Assembly (NCBI RefSeq): GCF_000001735.4
Contig: NC_003076.8
Location: 26,415,835-26,479,834, forward strand
Direction: 5' to 3'
Source of the DNA: Arabidopsis thaliana
Lineage: Eukaryota > Streptophyta > Magnoliopsida > Brassicales > Brassicaceae
DNA length: 64,000 bases
Below the pieces are notes generated by a model. That model saw only the letters and a list, made by a program, of their open reading frames with translations, had not been told where the DNA came from and did no database searches. Of this stretch, positions 11,378 through 23,178 are shown piece by piece. The position numbers and the translations under genes are program-made. Numbering within the stretch: the first letter of the stretch is position 1; each line of letters begins with the position of its first letter.

Positions 11378-11804
11378 AATTAGAAGAGAAAATCTTTTTA
11401 ATCTTATCCCCTAATGAATTACTTGGTACATGTAGAATAGAATCAAATTACTACAGGAGGCTTAATAAACACAACTTATAAATTTGATAGGCACGTCAAA
11501 AGTTAAAACAGGGATTTGTTAACCTCAGTAATTAGCTACGAGGGTTAGTTAATTAACCAATCAGGTGAAATCACACGGATTGGTAGCGAGAGGGGTATTT
11601 AAGTAACTGTACAAGGAGCGTTGGTGTTTGTTTGTTTGCAAAGGGCAGGAGGCACACAAGTCTTCCAAACGGAGGAGCCACCGGCGTTGTTAGCTTTCTC
11701 TTTGGCTGATTCCTTCTTCTTCTTCTCTAATTCTTTTCCTTGGTTTCAGAGTATAATAATCCCCAGCTTCTTTGATCCTCTCTCTCTCTCTCTTCCTCTG
11801 TTAC
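11122..11804. other. Spacer with a 40-A homopolymer
   Basis: About 680 bp between two plus-strand genes. A run of 40 consecutive A residues lies at 11335-11374. I found no clear target-site duplication around it, so I treat it as a simple repeat rather than a retroposon tail. The 5' leader of LARP1b, with CT repeats (about 11780-11797), occupies the end. Confidence 0.55.
11335..11374. repeat. Poly(A) homopolymer, 40 bases
   Basis: Forty uninterrupted A residues between the plastid-protein gene and LARP1b. This length is likely to vary in copy number between individuals and is prone to assembly error. Confidence 0.9.
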
Positions 11805-13938
11805 ATGATGGCTACGACGGCGAGTAGTGCCGCTAATTCTGCATCTCGCTTCTCCATTGATTCCTCTATCTCGCGATCACGTCACGGCGATTCCTCTCCC
11901 TGGTTGTTACCTTCTGATTCCCATGATCATCCGACTCTTTCCCTCTCCCAGGACGATCCCTTCTCAGCGCCTTCGGTCTCCCCGCCCACCGGAAATAACT
12001 CTTCCGACTACGACAATGCTGATAAGAAGCCTCCTCCTGTCTGGAACATGCCTTCTTCTAATAGCTCCTCCGATGTCGGCCCTGTCATGGGCGCCGCCGA
12101 ATCCTGGCCTGCTCTCTCTCTTTCTGCTCGCTCTTCTTCCATCAAGTCTCCCTCTTTGGATGCTTCCAAACCTTTTCCTGATGGATCATCGTCATCAATA
12201 CCGCCTCCCCAGGTCGTTTCTTTTTGCTCTCCAATTATGTCATTACAGAATATTAGGGATTCACCAGTATCTACCTATTATAGGCTTGTGGTTTCAAGTT
12301 TCATTTCTCAAGCTCCTTCTTTTGCATGTTTCGAATCCAAAGAGGATAATTTAGTCTAGTCGTCAATATGCTTGTTTGATTGCCTATAGTAGATACATAT
12401 ATCCGCTTTTGCTCATTATCCATCCATATATATTGCAGGCTACTTCCAACACCAGCACCAATGCCAATGCAGGCTCGAGTGTTTCTGCTACCTCATCTGA
12501 AAACAGTGCTGTTAATAATAGCCAGAGGAAACCTTTTAGACGGAATAACAACACATCATCTTCCAGTACCAGTAGTAACGTCTCCAATGCTGCGCCTTTA
12601 AACACCAGAGATCAGAATCACAGCCAAAGGGGTGGTGGCTCTTTTGGTTCAGGGAATTTCCGTAATTCTCAGAGGAATCGCAACAGCAGCTCTTACCCTC
12701 GTGGGGAAGGTCTTCACCATGGAAACAGGCGCAATTATGAGCATGGCAACCAAAGCGGCTTTTCTCACCGTAACTATAGTGGGAGAGACATGCACTTGCA
12801 ACCGCAGAGGGGTGTTGGGATGATTAGACCGCAGATGCTGATGGGGCCACCATCTTTTCCTGCCAGTAGTGCGCAATATATGGCAGCGCCTCAATTAGGT
12901 TCATATGGTGGCCCCATTATCTACCCAGGTATGGTTTTGCTCATCTTATGCTCTCTCATACATTCCCATTTCTAATTCATTCATTCTGCTATGTTACATC
13001 TTCAGATTATGCACAGCATGTCTTTATGCCACATCCATCTCCAGATCCGATGGGTTTAGTTGGACCCTTCCCACTTCAACCCATGTATTTTCGCAATTTT
13101 GATGCCATCTTGTACAATAAGATATTGACACAAGTAGAATATTATTTCAGGTAATCGTTTCAGTTTTATTTGGTTGTGTTTGCACTTTTCTACTTGTTTA
13201 TGGGTTACCCCAATGCTCCATTAGATGCATCTATCAGAAGTGTGAATTACAAATTTTATCCTTTGTTAATTTTTAAACGCAGCGCTGATAACCTGAGCAG
13301 AGATGAACATTTACGGGATCAGATGAATGATGAAGGTTGGGTTCCTGTTAGAGTAATAGCAGCATTCAGGAGAGTAAGTGGTTTTCCATCTTCTATTCTG
13401 AAGCTGACATGCGTTAATCACTTTACAATGTCTACTGCAGAAAGTATTTCTTATTGTATCAAGGTGTTACTTATATTAGTTGTGTTTGTTTGTTTACGTG
13501 ACCTTGGAAGTAGTAGTCTTAGTTTAGTAAGTGTATTGGTGGTAAAAAAAAGAGTAATTCTTTGAAATTTTTGCAACTTTTGCAGCTTGCGGAACTGACC
13601 AATAACATCCAGACTATATTGGAAGCACTGAGAAGTTCAGAAGTCGTGGAAATTCAGGTATGTAAGATGAGCATCCTTGTCTCTCATTCATTGATGGATA
13701 TAAGATAAGAAGTAAAGTGGAAAGGTGTAAAGATAAAAAAAGGCATAGAAAGACTAAAGGTAGAATGTGGATGGGATTGTAGGGTGAAACATTAAGGAGG
13801 CGAGGAGATTGGGACAAGTATTTATTGCCTCGTGAGCCTTCAAGGTCCGGTCCAGCTGCGGGGGCTAGCAACAATGCCTCACTGGTGTCTCAAATTGAGA
13901 GCATGACTCTATCAGAGAGGAGCAGAGAGGGAGTGTAA
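11805..13938 (+). CDS. LARP1B: La-related protein LARP1b (At5g66100)
   Basis: Six exons (11805-12212, 12439-12928, 13006-13150, 13283-13373, 13586-13657, 13783-13938) encode 453 aa. Two Met codons are adjacent (11805 and 11808) and either could start. Residues 1-330 are low-complexity Ser/Asn/Pro-rich sequence with RG-like patches (RNSQRNRNSSSYPRGEG). The C-terminus holds the La motif: YNKILTQVEYYFSADNLSRD, then LRDQMNDEGWVPVRVIAAFRR, then LRSSEVVEIQ. It should bind RNA, probably mRNA ends or TOP-like 5' regions, in the cytosol. LARP1 proteins control mRNA stability and translation in heat stress and senescence. The protein ends soon after the La motif and lacks the C-terminal DM15 region of LARP1a. 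Confidence 0.93.
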
Positions 13939-14410
13939 GAGAGATGCTACTAAGAGAGAGAAAGAAAGATGTGTTTGCAAGCCTATCTCTCTTCCTTTCC
14001 TTTTTTGTGTTTTGTCGAGAATTGGATATGAACTGATTGATACTCAGTCTCATAAGAAAAAAAACAATAATATGCTGCTCAACTTTTTTTGAACTTTTCT
14101 GGTTTTTAAAATTTTTTTGGATAGGAAACTTTAATAGTTGGTGTTTGGCTGATCATTGATTTAGTCATCCTTGTTAAGAAAATGTAATATCTGAAGATAC
14201 CCGCCACTCGGCAGAGAGGGTTTCACGTCAAACCATATCCGAAATACTAGAGAGCTCTAAATTGAAAACAGCTGGCTATCTCAGCAGTGACATACCATTC
14301 CTTCACTCGTCCACGTGCAAAGTGGGCATGTTGGCTTTACTTTATGTATGCTTTAATAAGACAATTTGAAGTTACCAGAGAAGGAAAAAAAACTGTCGTA
14401 ATCGGCGCTA
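13939..14410. other. Spacer LARP1b to HIPP27
   Basis: AT-rich 3' UTR and promoter sequence. A GTCCACGTGC G-box-like site at about 14309-14318 lies about 100 bp before the HIPP27 start codon. No gene recognised. Confidence 0.5.
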
Positions 14411-14944
14411 ATGGGCTTCCGAGACATTTGTTACCGGAAACATCACAAAAAGCTTAAGCAGTTCCAGGCACTCTTCTCCCTTCTCTGATATATCTGATTC
14501 CTTTTTTTTGCTTGTAACTGTTGTGTAACGAGACTGTGTTTCGTATGATGAAAAAAGAAGGTGGAGATAAAAGTGAAGATGGACTGCGAAGGGTGCGAGA
14601 GACGGGTGAGGAAGTCGGTGGAAGGCATGAAAGGAGTCAGCAAAGTCACCGTCGATCCTAAACAGAGCAAACTCACGGTCGAGGGATTCGTCCAACCGAG
14701 CAAGGTGGTGCATCGGGTGATGCATCGGACAGGGAAGAAGGCGGAGCTGTGGCCTTACGTACCTTACGAGGTGGTGCCACACCCTTACGCACCTGGTGCC
14801 TACGACAAGAAGGCCCCTCCTGGTTACGTTCGTAATGCACTCGCCGACCCTCTAGTGGCCCCGCTTGCTCGTGCCAGCTCCTTCGAGGTCAAATACACTT
14901 CTGCTTTCAGCGATGACAATCCCAACGCTTGTACCATCATGTGA
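14411..14944 (+). CDS. HIPP27: Heavy-metal-associated isoprenylated plant protein HIPP27 (At5g66110)
   Basis: Two exons, 14411-14467 and about 14558-14944, encode 147 aa, the length I remember for HIPP27. Exon 1 gives MGFRDICYRKHHKKLKQFQ. The HMA domain follows, with metal-binding MDCEGCERRV (CxxC) and the core VDPKQSKLTVEGFV. The C-terminal CTIM is a CaaX box for farnesylation, so the protein should attach to membranes. HIPPs bind heavy metals such as Cd and Cu or act as scaffolds. The intron appears to begin with GC (14468) rather than GT. If that site is not spliced, translation from 14411 would read through a short intron, so the splice form needs RNA evidence. The second exon alone is open from 14561. 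Confidence 0.9.
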
Positions 14945-15681
14945 TCAATTCATATATATAGTTAACTACACATGTGACTATGTAAGTGTTTTTAGATACC
15001 CTTTTTAAGTAATTCTGAAAAGACAGTCTGAATGTTTGTACGAGTCATCATCTAAATTCCACTGAAATTAAAAGGGAGAAACAGAAGAAGAGAGAGGTGA
15101 GTAGATGGAGGAGTAACAAGAGAAAGAAGAGAGAAAGGTGAGAAGCCATGAATAGACTGATTAGGCAAGCCATGACCCAAACAGGGTATATCAGAAGCAG
15201 TGTGTAACAGATGACGACAAGGCAGTAGCAGACGAGACTCGCCACTTTCTCGATAGCTTCTCCCACCGGCATCTTGATTTGCGTATTTGCTACTCCTCTG
15301 GATTACATGACTTCATTTAAATAAATAGTAAGAAACACACACAGTCTTTGGAGAAATACATGCACCAGAAGTTGTTTCCTCTCTAAACGGGACAATGCAT
15401 CCCGCATTTCAGCCCTTCCTCTGTTTCTTCTTTTTCCCCTCTGTTTTTGCCTCTTCACTGTGTTTACATAACAGAAACGTGCTTTGTCATAAAGCTCAAG
15501 TAACAATTTCAAGAGGCAAGTATCCAAATTGAAACGCATATGGTGTCCAATAACGGGGTATTTCTTCTTTTAATATCTCATTATTATCACATTCCACAAA
15601 GCTAGTTACAAGGTCAGTATATATGAGTACATATGCGTATGTGAACAAAACAACACCAAAATTATCTCAAATATGAAATGC
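14945..15681. other. Convergent 3' spacer HIPP27/DHQS
   Basis: Apart from the possible microprotein at 15048-15272 nothing is recognised. 14950-15050 is the likely HIPP27 3' UTR and 15560-15681 the likely DHQS 3' UTR. Confidence 0.45.
15048..15272 (-). CDS. Possible 74-aa membrane microprotein
   Basis: An intronless open frame begins MPVGEAIEKVASLVCYCLVV and continues into two long hydrophobic segments (about residues 11-42 and 45-70) with almost no charge between them. The ATG context is CAAGATGCC, close to the plant consensus. It lies in the 737-bp spacer between HIPP27 and DHQS, antisense to nothing known. I do not recognise it and know of no annotated Arabidopsis counterpart. Chance open frames over pyrimidine-rich antisense DNA also give Leu/Phe-rich peptides, and the C-terminal half (LFFLLLLLHLL) looks like that. 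The charged N-terminal amphipathic start is the best argument that it is real. Confidence 0.35.
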   Translation of the reverse strand: MPVGEAIEKVASLVCYCLVVICYTLLLIYPVWVMACLISLFMASHLSLFFLLLLLHLLTSLFFCFSLLISVEFR

Positions 15682-17815
15682 TCAGGATTTGGAGAATGCA
15701 CGAAGCGTGGCATCCAACGCTTCCCGATCATAATCTCCAGTGAACACGCAGTTTCCCAGCGGGCCTTTGAGAAGAATCAGCCTCAGCAGTCCATCTGCCA
15801 CTTTCTTGTCCACCTGCATCACCACACACATTTCAATGAATTTTTCTTAGCTCAAAAGTTGCTCAAAAGTTACCAACTTTTTTCCATTTACATCTGGAAT
15901 TCACTAAAAACTCACCGCCATTATGGACTTGAACATGCTGACGGTCATGCTCTCTGGCGGAGTTGTAGGCAATTTCGCCCGTACTAGGATCTTGTTCACT
16001 CTCTTAACAATCGATTCATCGATCCAACCAAGACGATATGACATGTCCACTGCCATTACCTGAGTATATATAACAATGTGAACAAATCTCGAATTTGGAG
16101 AGAAGAAGATGGTTAGCAATATCGCAGATAGAGAAAGATACCGTGCCAGCTGCAACAGCTTCTCCATGGAGCCACTCTCCATAACCAAAGCCAGTTTCTA
16201 TGGCCTGCAAAATTAAGTGATGGGTGATGAGTGGATCTAGGCCCGAAGAGAAGAAATGTCCAAGAGACCATCATGGACTACTTACATGGCCAAAGGTATG
16301 ACCCAAATTTAAGGTTGCTCGCAAGCCGCTTTCTTTCTCATCTTGTGATACAACGTCTGCCTTGTTTTCACATGATCGCTTTATAGCAAAAGCTAATGCA
16401 GCTGGATCCCTGCGATGAATATTATCACACAATGTTTTTTCAGGGATAGACTCATGATCTCAATGTTTTTGTTTTGGGCACACTTGTAACGTAAAATTAC
16501 CTTGCCAGCAATGCCTCAATGTTCTTCTCCTGCCATTCAAAGAACTCGGCATCCCTGATAAGCCCGTACTTGATCACTTCAGCTAGGCCTGATGCCATCT
16601 CCCTATCTGGCAATGTGTTCAACGTGTCAGTGTCTACTAGCACACACTGTGGTTGGTAAAATGCACCGATCAAATTCTTTCCAAGACGATGATTTATGCC
16701 TGTTTTGCCACCTACAGAAGAATCAACCTGCAGGGCAATTAAATGAATTGCAGCGAGAAATAAAAAACCTTTTTTCTGGATGTTAATGATTTTAGACAAG
16801 AAATTCCTACAGTGAAGTGAAAAATGTACCTGTGCCATAACAGTGGTAGGAATTTGGATGAAATTGACACCACGTAGGTACGATGCAGCAGCATATCCAC
16901 ACATATCGCCTATCACACCGCCTCCAAGGGCAACAAATGTACATCGTCTATCTAGGCGAGACTCAATGGCCTTGTCGAAGACTTTCATGAGAGTATCCTA
17001 GAAAGAATAAAAGAGTCTCAATAACTCACGATTACTAATGATTCTTTATTATAAACAGGGAAATCAAAATCCAAGATAACATGTACCATGTCTTTGTATT
17101 TCTCTCCATCAGGCAAAATTACACTTTCCACTGTCACGTTTGGATTTCCTCTGGTTAAAGCATCTATAGTCTTGTCCAGGTAGAGAGGAGCAACTCGATC
17201 ATTGGTGACCACAAGCACTCTCTTTCCGTGAACATGCCTAAACATTTATCAACAAATTATGTAAGACCAAACTCTAAAAAACTTGAGTATTGTATGTGCT
17301 CTGAAATTTTTTTAAACAAAAACCATTGGCCTAAATAAGCTCACTAGTTATCTCCAACGACATCAACACCTTACTAAATCGATACTATCGCTTAAAGAGA
17401 AGTCAAAACTCGACCGTTTGATGGTGGCGACAATTAAAGCTCAAAAAGCTAAACTAAATTAAAATGAAATGGTCTTATGGGACAAAAGATGAAACCTTTG
17501 AAGAAGTTCTGAGTGATCAAGCAAGCCGGCGCCGATATAGATCGGATAACTCCGGTCACCAAGATCAACCTCGACGACAGTGGGAGAAGAGATGGAGCGT
17601 TGATCGTTAAGCGGTTCGTTCATGAGCTGGCTAGCACCGGCGCGCACACGAGACCTGGAAAGAGTCGTGGAAGATAAAGAAAGTTCCCCAGGTTTAGACT
17701 TTGCAGAAGCCACAGGGAAAAAAATAGTTGGTGGAGCAATAAAGGCACGGCTTTGAAAGGAGTTGAGATTCTTGGAGGCGGCGACGTTGGAAAGAGAAAT
17801 GGTGTTGGCTGCCAT
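15682..17815 (-). CDS. DHQS: 3-dehydroquinate synthase, plastidial (At5g66120)
   Basis: Eight exons (17815-17496, 17237-17087, 16997-16830, 16727-16501, 16409-16286, 16204-16142, 16059-15916, 15813-15682) encode 442 aa. The enzyme is the second step of the shikimate pathway: DAHP to 3-dehydroquinate, with NAD+ and a divalent metal. About 70 N-terminal residues are a Ser-rich plastid transit peptide. The NAD-binding segment is [19 protein letters not shown]. The substrate and metal site includes [26 protein letters not shown] and [11 protein letters not shown], with the conserved Glu and two His ligands. All motifs are intact and the length equals the Arabidopsis protein. It stands head to head with RAD17, 586 bp apart. 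Confidence 0.96.
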
Positions 17816-18401
17816 GGAAATCGATGCGGATCAGAAGTCGGGTTTGGGGAGAAGAGAGAGTTGAAGAAAAGAAATTGGGTTGGTGAAGAAGAAGAAGACT
17901 GAATTGAAGAAATACATTAGAGGATTGATTTCGTGGTGTTGTTTGGTGAAGCCTTCGGAGACGGCGTGGGGTAGGTGGTGGTCACTCTCTCAGGCCATTG
18001 GTGTAATCTCCTACAACTCACCCTACGCTAAAACAGGTTATTTATTTTACTCACGTGAGATAGGCGGTCTAGATATTGACACGTCACGTAAAGACCTCAC
18101 TACTTGTCTTCTCATGTACGCCTCGGATAAAAACGATGCCGTTTGATTGACCCGCGAAAATATCGAGCGATGAAATAGTCATTTAGTGGAGCGAGCCAAC
18201 ACTCACTCCTCATTTCGAGACAAAAACGCGGAAGGCGACGACACGCCGTTGAGGAGGATCCGACTACTCGGAAGTTTCCTGCTCATCTGGAAATTGGGGA
18301 TCGTTGCTGAGAGAGTTTAATTGAGTGATCAAGTTCCGTTCGTCTTCCATAAACCCTAAGGCGATTGGGATTTCTGAAAGGTTTCGGCAAAAGGAAATTC
18401 A
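17816..18401. promoter_or_regulatory. Divergent promoter DHQS/RAD17 with an E2F consensus site
   Basis: The minus-strand sequence TTTCGCGG at 18152-18159 fits the E2F consensus TTTSSCGS exactly. It is about 240 bp upstream of the RAD17 start codon. E2F factors drive S-phase genes and many plant DNA-replication and repair promoters carry this site. Function here is inferred from position only. Confidence 0.55.
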
Positions 18402-21257
18402 ATGCTTAAGAAAAAACTATCCCTAGAAGATGAAGATGACGATAGATCGTATAACTTAAGGTCATCGCGTTCTAATGCCAAGTCGAAACCCAGGTCCTCT
18501 GCTGGTACCGCAACGAATCCTAGAGCGTCAAAGAGAGCTCGCCTTTCGGGTGCTAGTGCGACTCAAGAAGACTCGAGTCTTGTAGATAAGGTCTGCATTT
18601 GTTTCTACATTTTTTGTTTGCCTAGTGTCTGTCATATGTTTATGTTTTGGCTTGTCACCTTGATGAAGGTCTCGAGTTTCGCTTTTTATATGTCTCGCAG
18701 ATTAGATTGTCTTTCGAAGATTTCGATGAAGCTTTAAGCGGCTTCAAGGTATCTTCTGGTACGCGCCAACTTTGCCTGGATCCTACTCCACAATTTTCAC
18801 ACTTTTATTGATGTTCCGCTATGATGCTTCCTCTTACGGTTTTTGGAGCTTATAATGTCTGTCATTTCATTGCTCTGTGGTCTCTTGTTTAGGTTATGAA
18901 AGGAGCAAGAATACCGATTTGTGGGTTGACAAATACAGGCCTCGCACCTTGGAAGAGCTTTCTGTTCACAAGAAGAAGGTTGCTTTGTTCTTTCTTTTCC
19001 TTTTAGCTCTGCTTTCTCCTTGGTTCACCAACTCATCTCCTTTCTTGTTTTTGTTATCTTTAGGTTGACGAAGTCAAATTGTGGTTTCAGGAAAGTTTGG
19101 ATTTCTTAAAGGTAATGTTTCGTTTATCTTTGAAATTGATTTATGATTTCAGAGCTCGTGATGCTTAATGGCAGTATTCACTTTTTTGCCTTTCTGTTTC
19201 AGCAGAATGGTTTAAGGAATAACGTTCTACTAGTCACAGGACAAGCTGGAGTCGGAAAATCTGCTACCATCCATTTGATTACGTCTATCCTTGGAGTCAC
19301 AGTGCATGAGTGGAACGCTCCTATTCCTACCATCTGGCAAGAACATGTGCACAACACTAGTTCAGGTACTTGAAGGAATTATAGTTGTTAGTTACTCAGT
19401 TTTGGCACTGCTATTACAGACCAGAGGATGGTTGTTGTACTAATCCGGTTATAATCTACTGGATTTTCATTAATTCTTCTAGGACTGAAGTACACGTCGA
19501 AGCTGGATGAGTTTGAAAACTTTGTTGAGAGTACTAGGAAATACGGAGTAATGGCTTCATCAAGTACTGACGGAATAAAGGCGCCCGTTGTTCTTTTGAT
19601 TGATGACCTTCCTCTAGCCAATGGGAGGCATGCTTTTGAAAGGCTGCAAAATTGCCTACTACTATTGGTGAAATCAACGCAGATTCCAACAGTGATATTA
19701 ATCACTGACCACAATAACGCGGACTCTTCTGACCAGACTGCACGACGCATGGAGGACACACAGTCATCTCTTGAGCGAGCAGGGGCTTTAAAGGTTGCTT
19801 TATCAAACTATTTACAGTCTAAATCTTATTAGAAATATCATTTTTTCAACTCTAGTTGATTGTCCAGGTATGTATTCTCAGGTTGCTTTCAATCCCATCA
19901 CGAAGAACTCAATTAAAAAGGTACTTCAGAGAATATGTAGGGAAGAGCATTGTAAGGTAACAACTATGGAGATTGATCAGATGGCAACTGCAAGTGGAGG
20001 CGACATCAGACATGCTATTACATCTTTGCAGCTCTTCTCCGTTAAGCCAGAGCTAAATCATACTAAGATAAAATCACCAAGGCCTGGCATGGAAGACAAT
20101 TATCATGGAAACGAGCAGACAATGTACAGTGGTTTGGATAGTGGAATATCTTCCTGTTTTGGTAGAGATGAGACCCTTTCGTTGTTTCACGCTCTGGGCA
20201 AGTTTCTCCACAACAAAAGAGAGACGGATAATGTCATTATATCAGGTAATTCGTTATTAAGAAATTTAAAGAATGCAATTTAGAGCTCAGGATCACTATC
20301 TTCTAAGCTAAAGTTTGTGTAGAGTGCAGCAGCTCTCTTGTTCATGACGAGTTTGCAAGGTTGCCACTGAAAATGGATGCGCCGGAGAAGGTTCTCAGCC
20401 AAGCTCATGGACAGGCGGGGCGGGTTGTGGATTTTCTACATGAAAATGGTATCAACTACTACCTCGTCTTGACTATCCAGTATTGAGTTAGCATATGCAC
20501 TATTTCCTCCTTGATAGAGTGACACATGAGAGCATACCTAAACTTACATTTGTTTGTGCTTTTCGTACTGAAAGATTTTCTAAAATGGACTCTTTATGTT
20601 AATGAAGTGTTAGATTTTGTGAGTGACGGAGCCATAGAAGATGCCTGGTGTGTTTCTTCGTATTTGGCGGATGCTGATCTCCTTCTCGCTGATATAAGAG
20701 GAAAGATGAGTGGACATAACAACACAGAGGATGTTCCACAGTCAGCCGGTGCCTCGGTTGCTGTTCGTGGTGTGTTGTATGGAAACAAGCAGCCATGTTC
20801 ATCCAGGTTTCTTTTACATACGGATACCAGCTGACTGTATTATAGTTTATTTGTTTGAAAATAATATTATCGATTGATCTGTATTGTGATTATGCAGATG
20901 GCACGTGATTCGGAAGCCAAAACTCTGGCAAGTGGAGCAATCCTCAATACAAACAAAGGTCAGGGTCTTTCCCTTTTTTTTTCAGGAATAGAAACTAATT
21001 ATACATGTCCAATACATATCAAACCTGTATATGCTTACAAATTTGATGTGTGAATGCAGAAGAATCTGAGAGAGCAGAGGAACATAAGCTATGAGGGGTC
21101 AAGAGTGGCAGATATATCAGTGATGGCCACAGAGTATAGCCCCGTGCTGAAATGGCTTAGCTACAGGGCATCTCCAGATGCGTTTCCGGGAATGGGCGAA
21201 GAGACAGATGAGGAGGACAGTGATATTTCTGAAGATGATGAAATACAAGACTGGTGA
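18402..21257 (+). CDS. RAD17: Checkpoint clamp loader RAD17 (At5g66130)
   Basis: Eleven exons encode 599 aa: 18402-18590, 18701-18758, 18893-18978, 19064-19111, 19206-19365, 19483-19793, 19882-20245, 20323-20448, 20608-20806, 20898-20958 and 21060-21257. RAD17 replaces RFC1 in the clamp loader that puts the 9-1-1 clamp on damaged DNA and so activates ATR signalling in the nucleus. The motif [20 protein letters not shown] opens the AAA+ region. Walker A is [12 protein letters not shown] and the Walker B region is [12 protein letters not shown]. The N-terminus is basic and Ser-rich and could hold a nuclear signal (SKRARLSG). The C-terminus is very acidic ([19 protein letters not shown]). The intron before exon 5 ends with tandem AGs (tttcagcag), allowing an extra Gln. 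Confidence 0.96.
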
Positions 21258-21610
21258 CATTCACCATCTTAAGTGTCTTATATGTTAGGTCAGATAGAAC
21301 TGGTATGATAGTTAACAACTTAACATCAAGGGAAGGAACACTAATTGTTCTGCTTACTTATAAATAGAAAATGGAGAGTCACTTCTCTATCTAACAATGA
21401 GCAACAGCAAATTTATCCTTGGTTTGATCAAGATCAAGCGAATTTTAAACCCTTTCTTCAGTTTTTTTTTGGAGCATTTTCAAGTTAACAAAACGATGGG
21501 GTCAGGTTCTTCTTTTGCCAAAGAGTTGGCTCGAGTCAAAACAAGATTGAGAAACAGAAGCAGCGAAGAAGGTAAGTTCAGATTGAGAAACAGAAACAGT
21601 TATTGTTTTA
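21258..21610. other. Convergent 3' spacer RAD17/PAD2
   Basis: A 353-bp tail-to-tail spacer that holds the 3' UTRs of both genes. Open frames here extend from the antisense of PAD2 and are shadows. Confidence 0.5.
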
Positions 21611-22843
21611 TCAAGTTTCCTTTGGAGGGCCTTTCTTGGCTGCTTCTGCGGCCGCCTTTTCAGCTTCGATCTTGGCCACGATTGCATCAATTTCAGCTTC
21701 TTCTAGCTGGCGCAGCCCAGTTTCCTCCCGTGTCATTACGGCAACCTCAATGTTCTTTCCGCCACTCTCAACTACCTGCAATGCAAAGCCGATATCAAAA
21801 CAGCTATGATCTCAAAGGACAAAAAATCCTGAAATAACAAAATATCAGCTAGGACGGAGAGGGCACCAACCTCAAGCAGAGCACGGATAGCGAGTTTAAT
21901 AGTTTCTTGGCCAGAGGATTCTTTGTAGTTCTTCTCGAGGAATTCCCTAATAGAGTTGGAGTTTCTGCCGGTAGCATTAGCTTTCCAAGCAGAGAAAGTC
22001 CCAGAAGGATCAGTCTGATATAGGGAAGGGAGGCGAGAGTAAGGGTCAAAGCCAACGATAAGAGTAGAAAGACCGAAGGGTCTGACACCACCACTTTGGG
22101 TATACTTCTGTTGAAGGCCAGCAATGTAGCGAGTGATGTACTCAACAGTGACAGGGTCCTCAAGTGTAAGCCTGTGGCTTTGACACTCGATCCTTGCTTT
22201 GTTAATCAAGACTCGGGCATCAGCCTTGAGCCCCGCGCATGCCAAGGCAATGTGATTGTCAAGGCTCACAATTTTTCTGGCTGATCTGTCAGAAACAAGC
22301 ACAGGACATCAGCTTCATCTAACAAACTAGATAGAGAAACACAAATACCTCTCCAAAATATATTGGTTAGGCAGCAGTATAAGAGAATTGAACAATTAAG
22401 TAGATTTCTTTTCAGGGAAGGGCCAAAGCCATCATACATGTTAGAAAAGAGTAACAACTGAGACAATCGCAATTAGGAACAAGGTTCAATTTTAAACAAG
22501 GGTTTCAGCTGCAGATTCCATTAAATAGGGAACAAGACCAAAATAAAGCAGTCGTATCAACATTGTTCAGTCAACTAGCAACTGAGAGTAAACCAAGCAG
22601 GATCCAATAAGTAGAGAGGGCAAGTCTGTTAATTGGTGCCATGATAAAAGTGAAGAGATGGAAATAAAACCTAGAATCCTGAAGCTTGGGGGTGGACTTC
22701 TTCTCGACGGCGAGGACAACGGTGTCGGTACCGCGGACACCGACGGCGGCGTTACCCTTGCGGACGGCTTCAAGGGCGTATTCGACTTGAAAGAGGTGAC
22801 CGTCGGGGGAGAAGACAGTAATTGCTCGATCGTATCTAGCCAT
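21611..22843 (-). CDS. PAD2: 20S proteasome subunit alpha7, PAD2 (At5g66140)
   Basis: Three exons (22843-22671, 22285-21871, 21775-21611) encode 250 aa. This is a structural, non-catalytic ring subunit of the 20S core particle in cytosol and nucleus. The N-terminal alpha-subunit signature [17 protein letters not shown] forms the gate region. [15 protein letters not shown], then [15 protein letters not shown] and [12 protein letters not shown] are the usual proteasome core strands. The C-terminus is Lys/Ala/Glu-rich ([16 protein letters not shown]). PAD1 and PAD2 are near-identical paralogues in Arabidopsis. I choose PAD2 because of position, not sequence. The length is as expected and there are no breaks. 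Confidence 0.95.
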
Positions 22844-23178
22844 CTCTCTCTCCGCTTTTTATTTTCGTTTTCGTTTTCAGGGCAAATTATAAAAAGACGA
22901 ATCCCAACTTCTGCGACAAGCCAAGAACAGAAAAAAAAAAAAAAAAAAGAAGAAGGAAATACTCTACTCAGATCTTCAAGTTTTTGAGAAGAGAGACAAA
23001 TCGCGCACTCATCATTTCCTTTAAATGGGCCTTATATACCCAAAACTTCCATAACAGGCCCATTAACACAGTATAATGGTCGATTAAAAAATACATGAAC
23101 CTTCCTCCCGCGCTTTCTAACTAACCAAACCGTTGATGAATGAATGATTTAAAACATTGTACAAACATATTGGCGCAA
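22844..23178. promoter_or_regulatory. PAD2 promoter with two opposed site II motifs
   Basis: TGGGCC at 23026-23031 and its complement GGCCCA at 23057-23062 lie about 180-220 bp upstream of the PAD2 start codon, with an A-run (22930-22948) in the leader. The region also contains the 3' end of the mannosidase gene transcript. Confidence 0.5.
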
